Positions 10,826 to 19,300 of a DNA stretch of 64,000 nt are shown in pieces; the first letter of the stretch is position 1; every line of letters starts with the position of its first letter. A program made the translations under genes and the position numbers. This DNA is from Acinetobacter harbinensis (GTDB lineage Bacteria; Pseudomonadota; Gammaproteobacteria; Pseudomonadales; Moraxellaceae): NCBI RefSeq assembly GCF_000816495.1, contig NZ_JXBK01000001.1, forward strand, positions 2,170,903 through 2,234,902, in the 5' to 3' direction. The notes beneath the pieces are model-generated. The model was not told where the DNA came from and did no database searches. It worked only from the letters and a program-made list of their open reading frames with translations.

Positions 10826-11634
10826 GGCCAACGCAACGTAGGTTACTTACTCAACAAGCCGTTGAGCAATATAAAATATCAGTGAGCAAGGCCTGTCTCA
10901 TCTTTCAAGTTAGTCAAACCTGCTATCGTTATATGGCTCAATTAAAAGAGCAGAATATGATCATTGCAGATTGGTTGATTAAGCTCACCAATGAGAATAA
11001 GACTTGGGGCTTTAAACTTTGCTTTTTGTACCTGCGCAATGTCAAAGGTAACCCTTGGAACCACAAACGCGTATATCGAATTTATAAGGAGCTTGAGCTT
11101 AATTTAAGAATTAAACCCAACAAACGTATTAAGCGAGAACAACCTGAACCGCTTGCAGTACCTACTGCTAAGAATGAATCATGGTCAATGGACTTTATGC
11201 ATGACCAATTGAGTGATGGACGAAGCTATCGTGTTCACAACGTGATTGATGATTATAACCGTGAGTCCCTAGACATACTGGTTGACTTCTCATTGCCTGC
11301 TCAGCGTGTGCTCAGGGGGCTGGATCAGTTAATCGAATGGCGAGGTAAACCTAAGCGGATTCGTTCCGACAATGGACCTGAATATATAAGTGATTTAATG
11401 GCAGCATGGTGTATCCAGCATGATATTGAACATGTATTTACTCAGCCAGGCAATCCACAGCAAAATGCTTATGTTGAGCGTTTTAATCGTACAGTTCGTT
11501 ATGAATGTTTAAATCAATATTTATTTCGAAATCTTAGTGAGGTGCAGGACTATACAACTGCATGGCAGCGCTTCTATAATCATGAGCGACCTCATATGTC
11601 AGTTAATGGTTATCCACCTCATTTTAAACAATAA
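10819..11634 (+). CDS. IS3-family transposase OrfB (catalytic part, reached by -1 frameshift)
   Basis: This frame carries the DDE integrase core: first Asp in [11 protein letters not shown], second in RSDNGPEY, and Glu in [10 protein letters not shown] 35 residues later. It is followed by the conserved YNHERPH segment. It lies in the -1 frame relative to orfA. The shift site is A AAA AAG at 10813-10819 in the correct register, so the main product should be the fused OrfAB. A free OrfB could start at the GTG at 10882 (250 residues). No internal stops are seen. Confidence 0.88.
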   Translation, partial: VLRPTQRRLLTQQAVEQYKISVSKACLIFQVSQTCYRYMAQLKEQNMIIADWLIKLTNENKTWGFKLCFLYLRNVKGNPWNHKRVYRIYKELELNLRIKPNKRIKREQPEPLAVPTAKNESWSMDFMHDQLSDGRSYRVHNVIDDYNRESLDILVDFSLPAQRVLRGLDQLIEWRGKPKRIRSDNGPEYISDLMAAWCIQHDIEHVFTQPGNPQQNAYVERFNRTVRYECLNQYLFRNLSEVQDYTTAWQRFYNHERPHMSVNGYPPHFKQ

Positions 11635-11687
11635 TAAGGGCTTTGGATTGTCTACTCATTAACTCAATTAAAAATGGGGGTATTACC

Positions 11688-11691
11688 GCTG
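11688..11691. repeat. Target-site duplication, right copy (GCTG)
   Basis: Matches GCTG at 10484-10487. It lies directly after the right inverted repeat of the IS. Confidence 0.75.
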
Positions 11692-11820
11692 CTCTGGAAC
11701 AGTCCGCGGAAGTTGAATCATGAACGCCTGTGTATTTTCTGCTTGTGCCATCTTTTCCAACTCACCATCAAACCATCTTAGATTTATTTCAAAGTCTTGG
11801 TAATCTCAAAAATCAAACTC

Positions 11821-12402
11821 TTAGGATCTCGCAAGCACGCGTACTTCTTCCACCAACATCAGCTCACACGCACCATTACCCGTATCGTCACGGCTGAGTG
11901 AACTGCGCCACATCCAACCATCCTCCGACTTCACTTCTACCAATTGCCCTTTTAAATAAATTAAATTATCTGGATCAATTTTTGCCAATTGTTTAGCAAT
12001 GTCTTTATTGGCAGGAATTAAATGCGTATTGGCACTTTGACTGGATATTTCATCGACCGGAATAGGCGGTGCATTTTCATAACGCCAATAATACCAACGG
12101 TTGCTTTGCCGAATTGAAAGCTGCTTATACACCTGTGGATCTTTCATCTTGCCCCAGCCCAAAGCGAAGTCGACAGGACTTAACTTTGATTCCGGTCCCA
12201 AACTATAATTTTCTATAGATAACACACGAAATTCGCCTTCATACGGCGCTAAATTGGTAATGGTAAAGCCATCAAATTGATGAACCCCATTGACCACCTG
12301 ATAATGCGCTGAATTTTGAATACCCGAATTTGGCGTATGCCAATACGACCAAAAAGCAAAGCCAATCGCTAGTGCTATTAACCATTTGATATATCGCTGC
12401 AT
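11821..12402 (-). CDS. Unknown protein with N-terminal membrane anchor
   Basis: A 193-residue protein with a short positive N-terminus and one hydrophobic segment (residues 6-21, then SYWHTPN), so it is probably anchored in the inner membrane with the rest in the periplasm. The remainder is rich in aromatic and conserved-looking motifs (VDFALGWGKM, SNRWYYWRYENAPP, GWMWRSSLSRDDTGNGACE). Such motifs suggest a real, widespread family of unknown role. I cannot name a function. It reads toward the IS-split gene and is separated from ybgC by a 225-bp divergent region. Confidence 0.75.
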   Translation of the reverse strand: MQRYIKWLIALAIGFAFWSYWHTPNSGIQNSAHYQVVNGVHQFDGFTITNLAPYEGEFRVLSIENYSLGPESKLSPVDFALGWGKMKDPQVYKQLSIRQSNRWYYWRYENAPPIPVDEISSQSANTHLIPANKDIAKQLAKIDPDNLIYLKGQLVEVKSEDGWMWRSSLSRDDTGNGACELMLVEEVRVLARS

Positions 12403-12627
12403 GACTTCCCCCCAAAGTGCTTGAGTGTAAGCATTTCAGTGATTATTTTATATAGCCTGAAATGTGATTTGAAACCTTGTGCCATTGGAGGAAAAACTCA
12501 GAGTGCTAAACTGCCCCGCTGCGCAGCGCTTGACTCTTAGCGAAAAGCACCGCATCGTAGCGGTTGAAATTTTTGCTAAAAATAAAGCGTTCAACACATC
12601 AAACTGAATTAAAGATGGAACAAAATC

Positions 12628-13035
12628 ATGGCGAATAAATTCGAATTCCAAATTCGTGTATATATTGAAGACACTGACGCAGGCGGCATTGTCTATCATG
12701 CAAATCATATTCGCTTCATGGAACGTACACGTACCGAATGGCTTCGTGCATCTGGTGTCGATCACTACTGGCATCAAAAAGATTATCATTTTGTCGTGCA
12801 CAAGATTAACGTTAAATATTCGCGTCCAATCCTGATGGATGACCTGATTACTGTTACAGCGAGTGTAGTTTCGTGTAAAGCGACATCATTTGTATTGCAA
12901 CAAAATATTTATCGTGGTGAAATCATGCTGGCATCTGGCGAGGTCGAATTGGCATGTATTAGTGCAGAAATGAAACCTCGTCGACTTCCAGATCAAATTC
13001 GTGAACTAATTCTAAAAGAGTTAGAACAAGACTAA
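12628..13035 (+). CDS. ybgC: Tol-Pal-associated acyl-CoA thioesterase YbgC
   Basis: A 135-residue hotdog-fold (4HBT) thioesterase. The motif YIEDTDAGGIVYHANHIRFMERTRTEW near the N-terminus holds the catalytic Asp of the family (DTDAGGIVYH). YbgC enzymes hydrolyse short acyl-CoAs and are almost always first in the tol-pal operon, as here: tolQ follows after 24 bp. The start has a modest GGA ribosome site (ATGGAACAAAATC before the ATG). Confidence 0.95.
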   Translation: MANKFEFQIRVYIEDTDAGGIVYHANHIRFMERTRTEWLRASGVDHYWHQKDYHFVVHKINVKYSRPILMDDLITVTASVVSCKATSFVLQQNIYRGEIMLASGEVELACISAEMKPRRLPDQIRELILKELEQD

Positions 13036-13059
13036 AAAATTTATTGGCACATGTAACTT

Positions 13060-13758
13060 ATGGCAACTCAACTCGAATCATCGCTACACATATCAGATCT
13101 TATTTTACAAGCAAGTCCGGTGGTTCAACTGGTGATGCTGGTGCTGCTCTTGGCATCGTTATACAGTTGGTATTTGATTGCCAAGTTACATATGAGTTAT
13201 AAAAAAGCCCAAGCAGAAGATGAGCATTTTCAAAAAATCTTCTGGTCGGGTGCTGAATTAAATACGCTGTATAACAATGCTCAGCTTAATTCTAAACGTA
13301 CCGGCTTAGAGGATATTTTCTATCAAGGTATCGGTGAGTTCTTTAAACTCAACAAATTCCAAGCCACCAGCGAGCAAACCATTGACGGTACAGAACGTCT
13401 GTTACGCGTTGGACTAAGCCGCGACCAAGGTGTACTTGAGCAGGGTCTAGGCGCACTGGCCAGTATTGGCTCGGTTGCACCCTATATTGGTTTATTCGGC
13501 ACCGTATGGGGCATTATGAATGCCTTTATTGGTCTTGCCGATGTCGATCAAGTCACTTTAGCCACAGTTGCACCCGGTATTGCAGAAGCACTTATTGCCA
13601 CTGCAATTGGTCTTTTTGCCGCTATTCCTGCGGTATTGGCATTTAACCATTACACCGCTAAAGGTGAAACGGTATATTCAGACCGCGCTTTATTTGCCGA
13701 AGAAATGGTGGCGCTGTTACAACGCCAAACTGTGAGTGCTGCACAGGAAAATAATTAA
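13060..13758 (+). CDS. tolQ: Tol-Pal motor subunit TolQ
   Basis: TolQ with TolR forms the proton-driven inner-membrane motor that energises TolA. The 232-residue protein has three membrane segments (about 20-40, 135-155 and 170-190) and the ExbB/TolQ signature [13 protein letters not shown] followed by [25 protein letters not shown]. Its stop overlaps the tolR ATG by one base (TAATG), so translation is probably coupled. Confidence 0.97.
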   Translation: MATQLESSLHISDLILQASPVVQLVMLVLLLASLYSWYLIAKLHMSYKKAQAEDEHFQKIFWSGAELNTLYNNAQLNSKRTGLEDIFYQGIGEFFKLNKFQATSEQTIDGTERLLRVGLSRDQGVLEQGLGALASIGSVAPYIGLFGTVWGIMNAFIGLADVDQVTLATVAPGIAEALIATAIGLFAAIPAVLAFNHYTAKGETVYSDRALFAEEMVALLQRQTVSAAQENN

Positions 13759-14210
13759 TGGCGATTCAACGTTCTGGACGCTTTGAGCGTGTGAAAAAAC
13801 CTTTAAAAAGTGAAATGAACGTCGTTCCTTATATTGACGTGATGTTGGTTCTTTTGGTGATTTTCATGGTGACTGCACCCATGATTACCAGCGGTATTCA
13901 AGTGGACTTACCCCAAGCCAATGGCAATCCGATTGAATCTAAAGATGCTCCGGCCATGGTCAGCTTAGATAAAGATGGCAAATACTTCTTAAAATATAAA
14001 GACTATAGCAATGGTCAAGCGCTTGAGTTAAGCGAGCTAACGCGTATTTTAGCGCAAGCGCAAATAGAAGCCAAAGCTGCAAATAAACAACTAGGTGTGG
14101 TGATTCAAGGTGAAAAATCACGTTCCTACGGTGAAGTGATGGCGCTGATGAATAGTCTGCAAGATGCCGGATTAACGCAAGTTGGCTTACTGACAGAGCC
14201 GTTAAAGTAA
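13758..14210 (+). CDS. tolR: Tol-Pal motor subunit TolR
   Basis: A 150-residue ExbD/TolR protein with a single N-terminal membrane helix containing the proton-path aspartate (NVVPYIDVMLVLLVIFMVT; Asp27, equivalent to Asp23 of E. coli). A periplasmic domain with GVVIQGEKSRSYGEVMALM follows. The start overlaps the tolQ stop. tolA begins 3 bp after its stop. Confidence 0.96.
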   Translation: MAIQRSGRFERVKKPLKSEMNVVPYIDVMLVLLVIFMVTAPMITSGIQVDLPQANGNPIESKDAPAMVSLDKDGKYFLKYKDYSNGQALELSELTRILAQAQIEAKAANKQLGVVIQGEKSRSYGEVMALMNSLQDAGLTQVGLLTEPLK

Positions 14211-14213
14211 TTT

Positions 14214-15725
14214 ATGAAAGATTTTAAAAAGCCACACTCTAAAGAAAAAATAATTGCGCTTGGATTTACTGTTGCTGTGCATGCGGTGGCCATCACTGGC
14301 CTGCTTTTTTTAGGCATGAGCAAACCTGTCGTGCCGCCTAAAACCATTAAAATGGTGTTAATTAAACCTGAAGATTTACCGCCACCCGAAGCGACGCCTT
14401 TAGAACAAACCGATTCAGCAGAAACAACAGATGAAAAAGTTGCAGAACAAGTACAGCAAACTGCTGAACCAGATCCAGTTGCAGCCCAAATCCCAACCCC
14501 TGCGCCGCAACAACCGACACTTGATCTGCAAAAAGCTGCAAATGAGGCAAAAGCTGCTGAGCAAAAATTATTAGCAGAACAAGTTGCCCTTTTGGCTGCT
14601 CAAGCCGCTAAAGATAAAGCTGCAGATATGGCTCAAGCAAAAGCACAAGCTGCCGAAAAGGCCAAGGCAGAAGCTGCTGAACAAGCACGTCAAGCCAAAA
14701 CCTCCGCTGAAAAAGCCCAAGCAGAAGCACTGGTAAAAGCAAAAACGGCTGAAGCTGAACAAGCCAATACTGCGGCGAAAGCCAAAGCGGATGCAGCAAG
14801 TAAAGCTAAGTCAGATGCAGCGAATAAAGCCAAAGCCGATGCCGCCAATAAAGCTAAGTTAGACGCTGCTGAAAAAGCCAAAGCGGATGCAGCCAATAAA
14901 GCCAAGTCAGATGCTGCAAATAAAGCTAAGTCAGACGCTGCTGAAAAAGCCAAAGCCGATGCTGCAAATAAAGCCAAAGCAGATGCTGCTGAAAAAGCCA
15001 AAGCCGATGCAGCTAATAAAGCTAAGTCAGACGCTGCTGAAAAAGCCAAAGTAGATGCTGCAAATAAAGCCAAGTCAGACGCTGCTGAAAAAACCAAAGC
15101 CGATGCCGCCAATAAAGCTAAGTCAGACGCTGCTGAAAAAGCCAAAGCCGATGCCGCCAATAAAGCTAAGTCAGACGCTGCTGAAAAAGCCAAAGCCGAT
15201 GCTGCAAATAAAGCTAAGTCAGACGCTGCTGAAAAAGCTAAAGCCGATGCTGCAAATAAAGCTAAGTCAGACGCTGCTGAAAAAGCCAAAGCCGATGCTG
15301 CAAATAAAGCTAAGTCAGACGCTGCTGAAAAAGCTAAAGCCGATGCCGCAAATAAAGCCAAAGCAGAGGCGAAAGAACGTGCAGATGCTGAAGTCAAAGC
15401 ATCCGCAGCAAAACAAGCTGCTGAAGAAGCCGCCACTAAAAAGGCAGAAAGTAAGAAAATTGCTTCTACTGCCAAGCGTGATTTTGAAAATAAAGTGAAA
15501 CGCGCATGGGATATTCCAAACGGCTCAGCTGGTCAAAAAGCCACGGCGCGAGTAACGTTAAGTGACAGTGGCGCAGTACAATCGGTCATTGTGAACTCAA
15601 GCGATGCGGACATGAAAGCCAGTGTAGAAGCTGCCGTTCGTGCAGCAGCACCTTATCCAATGCCGTCAGACCCAGATGCACGTCGTGAAGCGCGAACCTT
15701 TACTTCAAGCTTTAGTGCAAACTAA
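14214..15725 (+). CDS. tolA: Tol-Pal energy transducer TolA with long repeat domain
   Basis: TolA spans the periplasm and links the TolQR motor to TolB and Pal. The protein has 503 residues: one membrane helix (about 15-40), a Pro/Glu/Gln-rich linker, and a very long Ala/Lys helical rod. It ends in the C-terminal globular TolA domain (from about residue 415; KRAWDIPNGSAGQKATARVTL, PYPMPSDPDARREA). The rod at about residues 186-384 is nearly perfect 16-residue repeats, and the DNA is a 48-bp tandem repeat. The length exceeds E. coli TolA (421) because of this rod. A terminator follows, so tolB has its own promoter region. Confidence 0.95.
   Translation: MKDFKKPHSKEKIIALGFTVAVHAVAITGLLFLGMSKPVVPPKTIKMVLIKPEDLPPPEATPLEQTDSAETTDEKVAEQVQQTAEPDPVAAQIPTPAPQQPTLDLQKAANEAKAAEQKLLAEQVALLAAQAAKDKAADMAQAKAQAAEKAKAEAAEQARQAKTSAEKAQAEALVKAKTAEAEQANTAAKAKADAASKAKSDAANKAKADAANKAKLDAAEKAKADAANKAKSDAANKAKSDAAEKAKADAANKAKADAAEKAKADAANKAKSDAAEKAKVDAANKAKSDAAEKTKADAANKAKSDAAEKAKADAANKAKSDAAEKAKADAANKAKSDAAEKAKADAANKAKSDAAEKAKADAANKAKSDAAEKAKADAANKAKAEAKERADAEVKASAAKQAAEEAATKKAESKKIASTAKRDFENKVKRAWDIPNGSAGQKATARVTLSDSGAVQSVIVNSSDADMKASVEAAVRAAAPYPMPSDPDARREARTFTSSFSAN
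14770..15365 (+). repeat. 48-bp tandem repeat encoding the TolA rod
   Basis: About 600 bp of coding repeats. The unit encodes two 8-residue halves of the type AANKAKSD / AAEKAKAD. About nine copies from 14,920 to 15,360 are near-identical, differing at a few silent sites and rare replacements (for example Lys to Thr near 15,092, Ala to Val near 15,052). Copies before 14,920 are more diverged. Confidence 0.9.
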
Positions 15726-15727
15726 AT

Positions 15728-15763
15728 AAAAAGCCACCTGCTCTTTTGGGGATGTGGCTTTTT
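15728..15763 (+). terminator. Rho-independent terminator after tolA
   Basis: Ten-bp stem AAAAAGCCAC (15728-15737) / GTGGCTTTTT (15754-15763) with a 16-nt loop, directly after the tolA stop. Confidence 0.8.
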
Positions 15764-15925
15764 GTGACTGATTTAAAACTGAAGTAAAATGGCTAAATTT
15801 TTATTCACTTTTCACAGTCTTATAACAGTTTTCATATCATGCTATGCTTTTAATCATTTAAAATCATGCCATGATGTGAGCCAGTTAAAATGACAATAAC
15901 CTACATTTTTCACAGCACATAGCGG

Positions 15926-17212
15926 ATGATGGAAATGATACGTAAACATGTACTTTGCCTCAGTATTTTAACAGTACTCAGTCCTGTTTTAGCCACACAA
16001 TCTTATGCACAACTGCACTTAGAAATTACGAAAGCTCCAGAAGCTGCGCCCAAGATTGCCATTATTCCGTTTAATAATGACCAAAGCATTTACCCTATTG
16101 TGGAAAGCGATTTAAATCGTTCGGGTAAATTCTCCAGTGCATCAAAAAACTTACCGGCCAATGCCAGTATGAACAATCCCAATACAGATGCATGGAAAAC
16201 TGCCGGTGTGCCATATGTGGTAACCGGTACGGTTAAAACCACAGAAAGTGGTGCTTTTGAAGTTCACTATCAACTGTACGATATCGAAAAACAACAATAT
16301 CTGTTAAATGAATTACTTACCGTTCCTGCTTCACGTATTCGTCAAGCCGGCCACATGATCAGTGATGCGATTTATCAAGCACTCACCGGTATTGCTGGTG
16401 ACTTTAGTGGGCGGATTGCTTATGTTCTGCGTAATCCAGCCACTCCAGAACAACGCTATACCTTACAAATTGCCGATACCGATGGCGAACAGCCTAAAAC
16501 CATTTTGACCTCCCGTGATCCCATTTTGTCACCTGCATGGACACCGGATGCGAAAAAAATCGCCTATGTGTCTTTTGAGACCAAACGTCCCGCTATTTAT
16601 CTGCAAGATCTCGCCAGTGGGCAACGTGAAAAATTAGCCAGCTTCCGTGGCCTAAATGGTGCACCAAGCTTTTCACCCGATGGCAAAAGCATGCTATTTA
16701 CCGCATCTATGCATGGCAATCCTGAAATCTATCAGATGAACTTAGAGACGCGTGTGCTACAGCGCATGACCAATGACACGGCGATTGATACCGAAGCACG
16801 TTATGCACCAGACGGTAAGTCGTTTATTTTCACCTCTGACCGAGGTGGCTCACCACAAATCTATAGCTATAACTTAAGTGATGCTTCCAGTAAACGTCTC
16901 ACCTTCCGAGGTGCATTTAATGCACGTGGCAGTTTAAGCGCGGATGGTAAAAAAATTGCGCTGGTGCATCGCCCAAGTGGCAGCAACTATAAAGTGGCCA
17001 TTCAAGATATAAATACTGGCATCACCAATATTTTAACCCCGACCAGCTTAGATGAATCGCCAAGTTTTTCACCGAATGGACAAATGGTGGTGTATGCCAC
17101 GCGTGAAGGAAATCGTGGTTTATTGGCGATTATGTCACTGGACGGCCGTTTCCGCATGAATTTACCCAGTGAACAAGGTGAGGTTCGTGAACCGGCTTGG
17201 GCACCGCAATAA
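15926..17212 (+). CDS. tolB: Periplasmic Tol-Pal component TolB
   Basis: TolB is a periplasmic beta-propeller that binds Pal and TolA. The 428-residue product has a signal peptide (hydrophobic core LCLSILTVLSPVLA, likely cleavage after SYA), an N-terminal alpha/beta domain (PKIAIIPFNND) and a C-terminal propeller of repeated SPAWTPDAKKIAYVSFE / SFSPDGKSMLFT type blades. The ATG at 15935 (fourth codon) is an equally good start given the upstream CGGATG. The gene is separated from tolA by a terminator and 200 bp and is followed by pal. Confidence 0.96.
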   Translation: MMEMIRKHVLCLSILTVLSPVLATQSYAQLHLEITKAPEAAPKIAIIPFNNDQSIYPIVESDLNRSGKFSSASKNLPANASMNNPNTDAWKTAGVPYVVTGTVKTTESGAFEVHYQLYDIEKQQYLLNELLTVPASRIRQAGHMISDAIYQALTGIAGDFSGRIAYVLRNPATPEQRYTLQIADTDGEQPKTILTSRDPILSPAWTPDAKKIAYVSFETKRPAIYLQDLASGQREKLASFRGLNGAPSFSPDGKSMLFTASMHGNPEIYQMNLETRVLQRMTNDTAIDTEARYAPDGKSFIFTSDRGGSPQIYSYNLSDASSKRLTFRGAFNARGSLSADGKKIALVHRPSGSNYKVAIQDINTGITNILTPTSLDESPSFSPNGQMVVYATREGNRGLLAIMSLDGRFRMNLPSEQGEVREPAWAPQ

Positions 17213-17250
17213 CCTATAAAGTCAAAATCTTAATGATCATGGAGATAAAA

Positions 17251-17829
17251 ATGAAAGCAGTTAAACTATTGGTACTTCCTGTTCTGGCAACCGCATTAAT
17301 TATGACCGGTTGTGCCAATCGCAAACCCGCAGCTGACGTTCAAGTTGGACAAAATCCTAATCAATCTGGCAGCCTGCCCAGTGTAAATACTGAAGGCCTA
17401 AGTGAAGATGCAGCACTAAATGCACAAAACTTAGCCGGTGCTTCTGCTAAAGGGGTGACTGCGGCCAATAAAGCGTTCTTAGCCAAACGTGTTGTACACT
17501 TTAACTATGACAGCAGCGATCTTTCTAACGAAGACTATCAAACTCTGCAAGGGCACGCCCAGTATCTCGTGGCCAATGCCAATTCAAAAGTGGCTTTAAC
17601 CGGCCACACTGATGAACGTGGTACGCGTGAATACAATATGGCTTTGGGTGAGCGCCGCGCGAAAGCAGTAGAGAGCTTCCTGATCACCAATGGTGTGGCG
17701 GCAACTCAACTCGAAGCAGTCAGCTACGGTAAAGAAATGCCAGTTGATGCAGGTCATGATGAAAATGCATGGAAAGAAAACCGCCGCGTAGAACTTAATT
17801 ACGAAGCGGTTCCGCCCTTATTAAAATAA
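17251..17829 (+). CDS. pal: Peptidoglycan-associated lipoprotein Pal
   Basis: Pal is an outer-membrane lipoprotein that holds peptidoglycan through an OmpA-like domain. I start at 17251, where a GGAGA site lies 5 bp upstream. That gives 192 residues with a lipobox IMTGC (lipidated Cys21). The C-terminal domain has the OmpA_C motifs HFNYDSSDL and LTGHTDERGTREYNMALGERRA. The frame extends upstream to 17197, overlapping tolB, but that start lacks a signal sequence at the right place. A strong terminator follows. Confidence 0.97.
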   Translation: MKAVKLLVLPVLATALIMTGCANRKPAADVQVGQNPNQSGSLPSVNTEGLSEDAALNAQNLAGASAKGVTAANKAFLAKRVVHFNYDSSDLSNEDYQTLQGHAQYLVANANSKVALTGHTDERGTREYNMALGERRAKAVESFLITNGVAATQLEAVSYGKEMPVDAGHDENAWKENRRVELNYEAVPPLLK

Positions 17830-17854
17830 AGCTGCATTAATCTATAAAAATAAT

Positions 17855-17896
17855 AGCCCTAAAAAAGCGCTCACTTTGGAGCGCTTTTTTAGGGCT
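17855..17896. terminator. Strong bidirectional terminator between pal and a small gene
   Basis: Perfect 18-bp inverted repeat AGCCCTAAAAAAGCGCTC / GAGCGCTTTTTTAGGGCT around a 6-nt loop, with internal A- and T-runs. It serves pal on the plus strand and the convergent small gene on the minus strand. Confidence 0.92.
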
Positions 17897-17902
17897 AAGC
17901 CT

Positions 17903-18088
17903 TTAGGCTTGTTCTGAATGCTCTTGCGGATTTTGCATTGATTCGATCAAATCATGTTTGTTAAATTTTTTATATTCTGGCTTAGCTTCATATCCTTGCC
18001 ACGCTTCTTTCACCTTGTCCGCAGAAATATCATCCACATTCATGGCTTCACTTGGCGTTGGCATGCCATCAAACTTTTGCGTTGTCAT
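17903..18088 (-). CDS. Small soluble protein of unknown function
   Basis: A 61-residue hydrophilic protein without signal or membrane segment (MTTQKFDGMPTPSEAMNVDD at the N-terminus, ending in QEHSEQA). I choose the ATG at 18088 because AGGAG lies 7 bp upstream; an ATG at 18094 is too close to it. The good ribosome site, balanced composition and its own share of the terminator support a real gene. I do not recognise the family. Confidence 0.7.
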   Translation of the reverse strand: MTTQKFDGMPTPSEAMNVDDISADKVKEAWQGYEAKPEYKKFNKHDLIESMQNPQEHSEQA

Positions 18089-18276
18089 AATCATGCTCCT
18101 ATGACGATTTCAAATACCCTTTACTCACCTCAACATAGCATCTTCTACAGAACTTACAAGGGCAAAATCAGTACAAATAATCCAGTTTAATTGTCCTTTT
18201 GTTGCGTTCTCATCTAAAATGAACACGCGTATTTTTTTGATCGTTTTTATCCTTTTTTAATTGGAGTTTTCTTCGC

Positions 18277-19251
18277 ATGTCATACCTCACCCTGTCCCAA
18301 TTCTTAGATCAAAAAACAGGGAATCTCAGCCCTGAACTTGCTCAAGTAATTGAAACAATTGCAAATACTTGCAAGACTATTGATCAGGCATTGCAAAAAG
18401 GTGCCTTAGCAGGTGTATTGGGTAGTGCAGAACATGAAAATGTACAAGGCGAAACACAAAAAAAACTCGATGTGATTTCTAACGATTATTTAATTGATGC
18501 TTTAAAAGTACATCCACAAGTCGGTGGTTTGGCTTCTGAGGAGCTTGATGAATTTACCCCTGCACAAGAAAACGGTAAATTTTTGGTATTGTTTGATCCT
18601 TTAGATGGTTCAAGCAATATTGATATCAATATGTGTGTGGGCACTATTTTTTCTATTTTACCCGCTCAAAATGCAGTAACTCAAGCAAGCGACTTTATGC
18701 AAGCTGGTACGCAGCAAGTGGCTGCTGGTTATGTGTTGTATGGCCCATCGACCATGTTGGCACTAACAGTTGGCGCAGGTACCGTGTTCTTTACTTTTGA
18801 TCCAGAAACACAAGTATTTTTACTAACTTCTGATGCCATTCAAGTGGCCGCAGACACGCAAGAATATGCGATTAACGCCTCGAATCAACGCCACTGGGAA
18901 GCACCAGTACAGCGTTATATCGCAGAACTGCAAGACGGTAAAACCTCAGTCCGTGAAAAAGACTTCAACATGCGTTGGGTTGCGTGTATGGTGGGCGACA
19001 TTCATCGTATTCTATGTCGTAGTGGTATTTTCTTATATCCATACGACACCAAAGATCCGCAAAAAGCGGGTCGCCTGCGTTTAATGTACGAAGCCAATCC
19101 GATGAGTATGTTGATGGAACAAGCCGGTGGTGCAGCCACAACTGGGCGTGTTCGTATTCTGGATATTCAACCGACTGAATTACATCAGCGTGTTCCCGTG
19201 ATTATTGGTTCTAAAAACGAAGTTGAATTAGCAACCCGCTACCACAATTAA
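18277..19251 (+). CDS. fbp: Fructose-1,6-bisphosphatase, class 1
   Basis: Fbp dephosphorylates fructose-1,6-bisphosphate, a key step of gluconeogenesis that is important in a genus living on acids rather than sugars. The 324-residue protein has the metal/phosphate-binding signature [20 protein letters not shown] and later the sugar-binding YPYDTK...[13 protein letters not shown] segment. TTGGAGT lies 11 bp before the ATG. The length is close to E. coli Fbp (332). Confidence 0.96.
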   Translation: MSYLTLSQFLDQKTGNLSPELAQVIETIANTCKTIDQALQKGALAGVLGSAEHENVQGETQKKLDVISNDYLIDALKVHPQVGGLASEELDEFTPAQENGKFLVLFDPLDGSSNIDINMCVGTIFSILPAQNAVTQASDFMQAGTQQVAAGYVLYGPSTMLALTVGAGTVFFTFDPETQVFLLTSDAIQVAADTQEYAINASNQRHWEAPVQRYIAELQDGKTSVREKDFNMRWVACMVGDIHRILCRSGIFLYPYDTKDPQKAGRLRLMYEANPMSMLMEQAGGAATTGRVRILDIQPTELHQRVPVIIGSKNEVELATRYHN

Positions 19252-19260
19252 TTTAAACAA

Positions 19261-19287
19261 TAGAAGTAAGTGATTAACTTACTTCTA
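19261..19287. promoter_or_regulatory. Perfect hairpin between fbp and the RNA methyltransferase gene
   Basis: Eleven-bp perfect stem TAGAAGTAAGT / ACTTACTTCTA with a 5-nt loop (GATTA), 9 bp after the fbp stop and 13 bp before the next ATG. There is no T-run, so it is not a classic terminator. It may slow read-through, protect the fbp mRNA end or hide the downstream ribosome site. Confidence 0.45.
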
Positions 19288-19300
19288 TGGATATTCTCTT

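Larger units (their letters stand above)
10488..11687 (+). mobile_element. IS3-family insertion sequence (IS51-like group), complete
   Basis: A 1,200-bp element bounded by imperfect inverted repeats. Both ends read GGTAAT, then a C-rich stretch, then AATTGA about 20 bp in. It has a 4-bp duplication GCTG on each side. It contains orfA and orfB in overlapping frames with a frameshift signal, which is the usual IS3 layout. Both transposase parts and the DDE residues are intact, so it may be active. The group assignment rests on protein features only. No second copy occurs in this window. Confidence 0.85.
9855..11751 (-). pseudogene. Membrane-anchored protein gene split by an IS3-family element
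   Basis: The 3' part (9855-10433, 192 codons) encodes a transmembrane helix (WVVAASIFISALISFLAFIA) followed by a long, AT-rich, charged helical region. It appears to start with TTG, but the frame runs on upstream to the IS edge. Beyond the IS, the minus strand has a ribosome site (GGTGAG) and ATG at 11751, followed by 20 codons. Removing the 1,200-bp element and one GCTG copy (1,204 bp) joins the two parts exactly in frame to give a 230-residue protein with a soluble N-terminus, one membrane helix and a cytoplasmic or periplasmic helical tail. An in-frame TGA at 11808 bounds the gene upstream. No other damage is seen, so the insertion may be recent. I do not recognise the family. A truncated protein could still be made from the TTG. 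Confidence 0.8.

Noticed and set aside
10559..11634. IS transposase broken by frameshift
   Set aside because: The two frames are the normal IS3 arrangement with an in-register A AAA AAG signal, not damage.
14690..15475. 261-codon minus-strand frame inside tolA
   Set aside because: It is an antisense by-product of the 48-bp repeat: an Ala/Ser/Phe-Leu monotony with no start signal.
15055..15498. 147-codon plus-strand frame in tolA in another phase
   Set aside because: A Lys/Pro/Leu monotony caused by the same repeat; no independent ribosome site.
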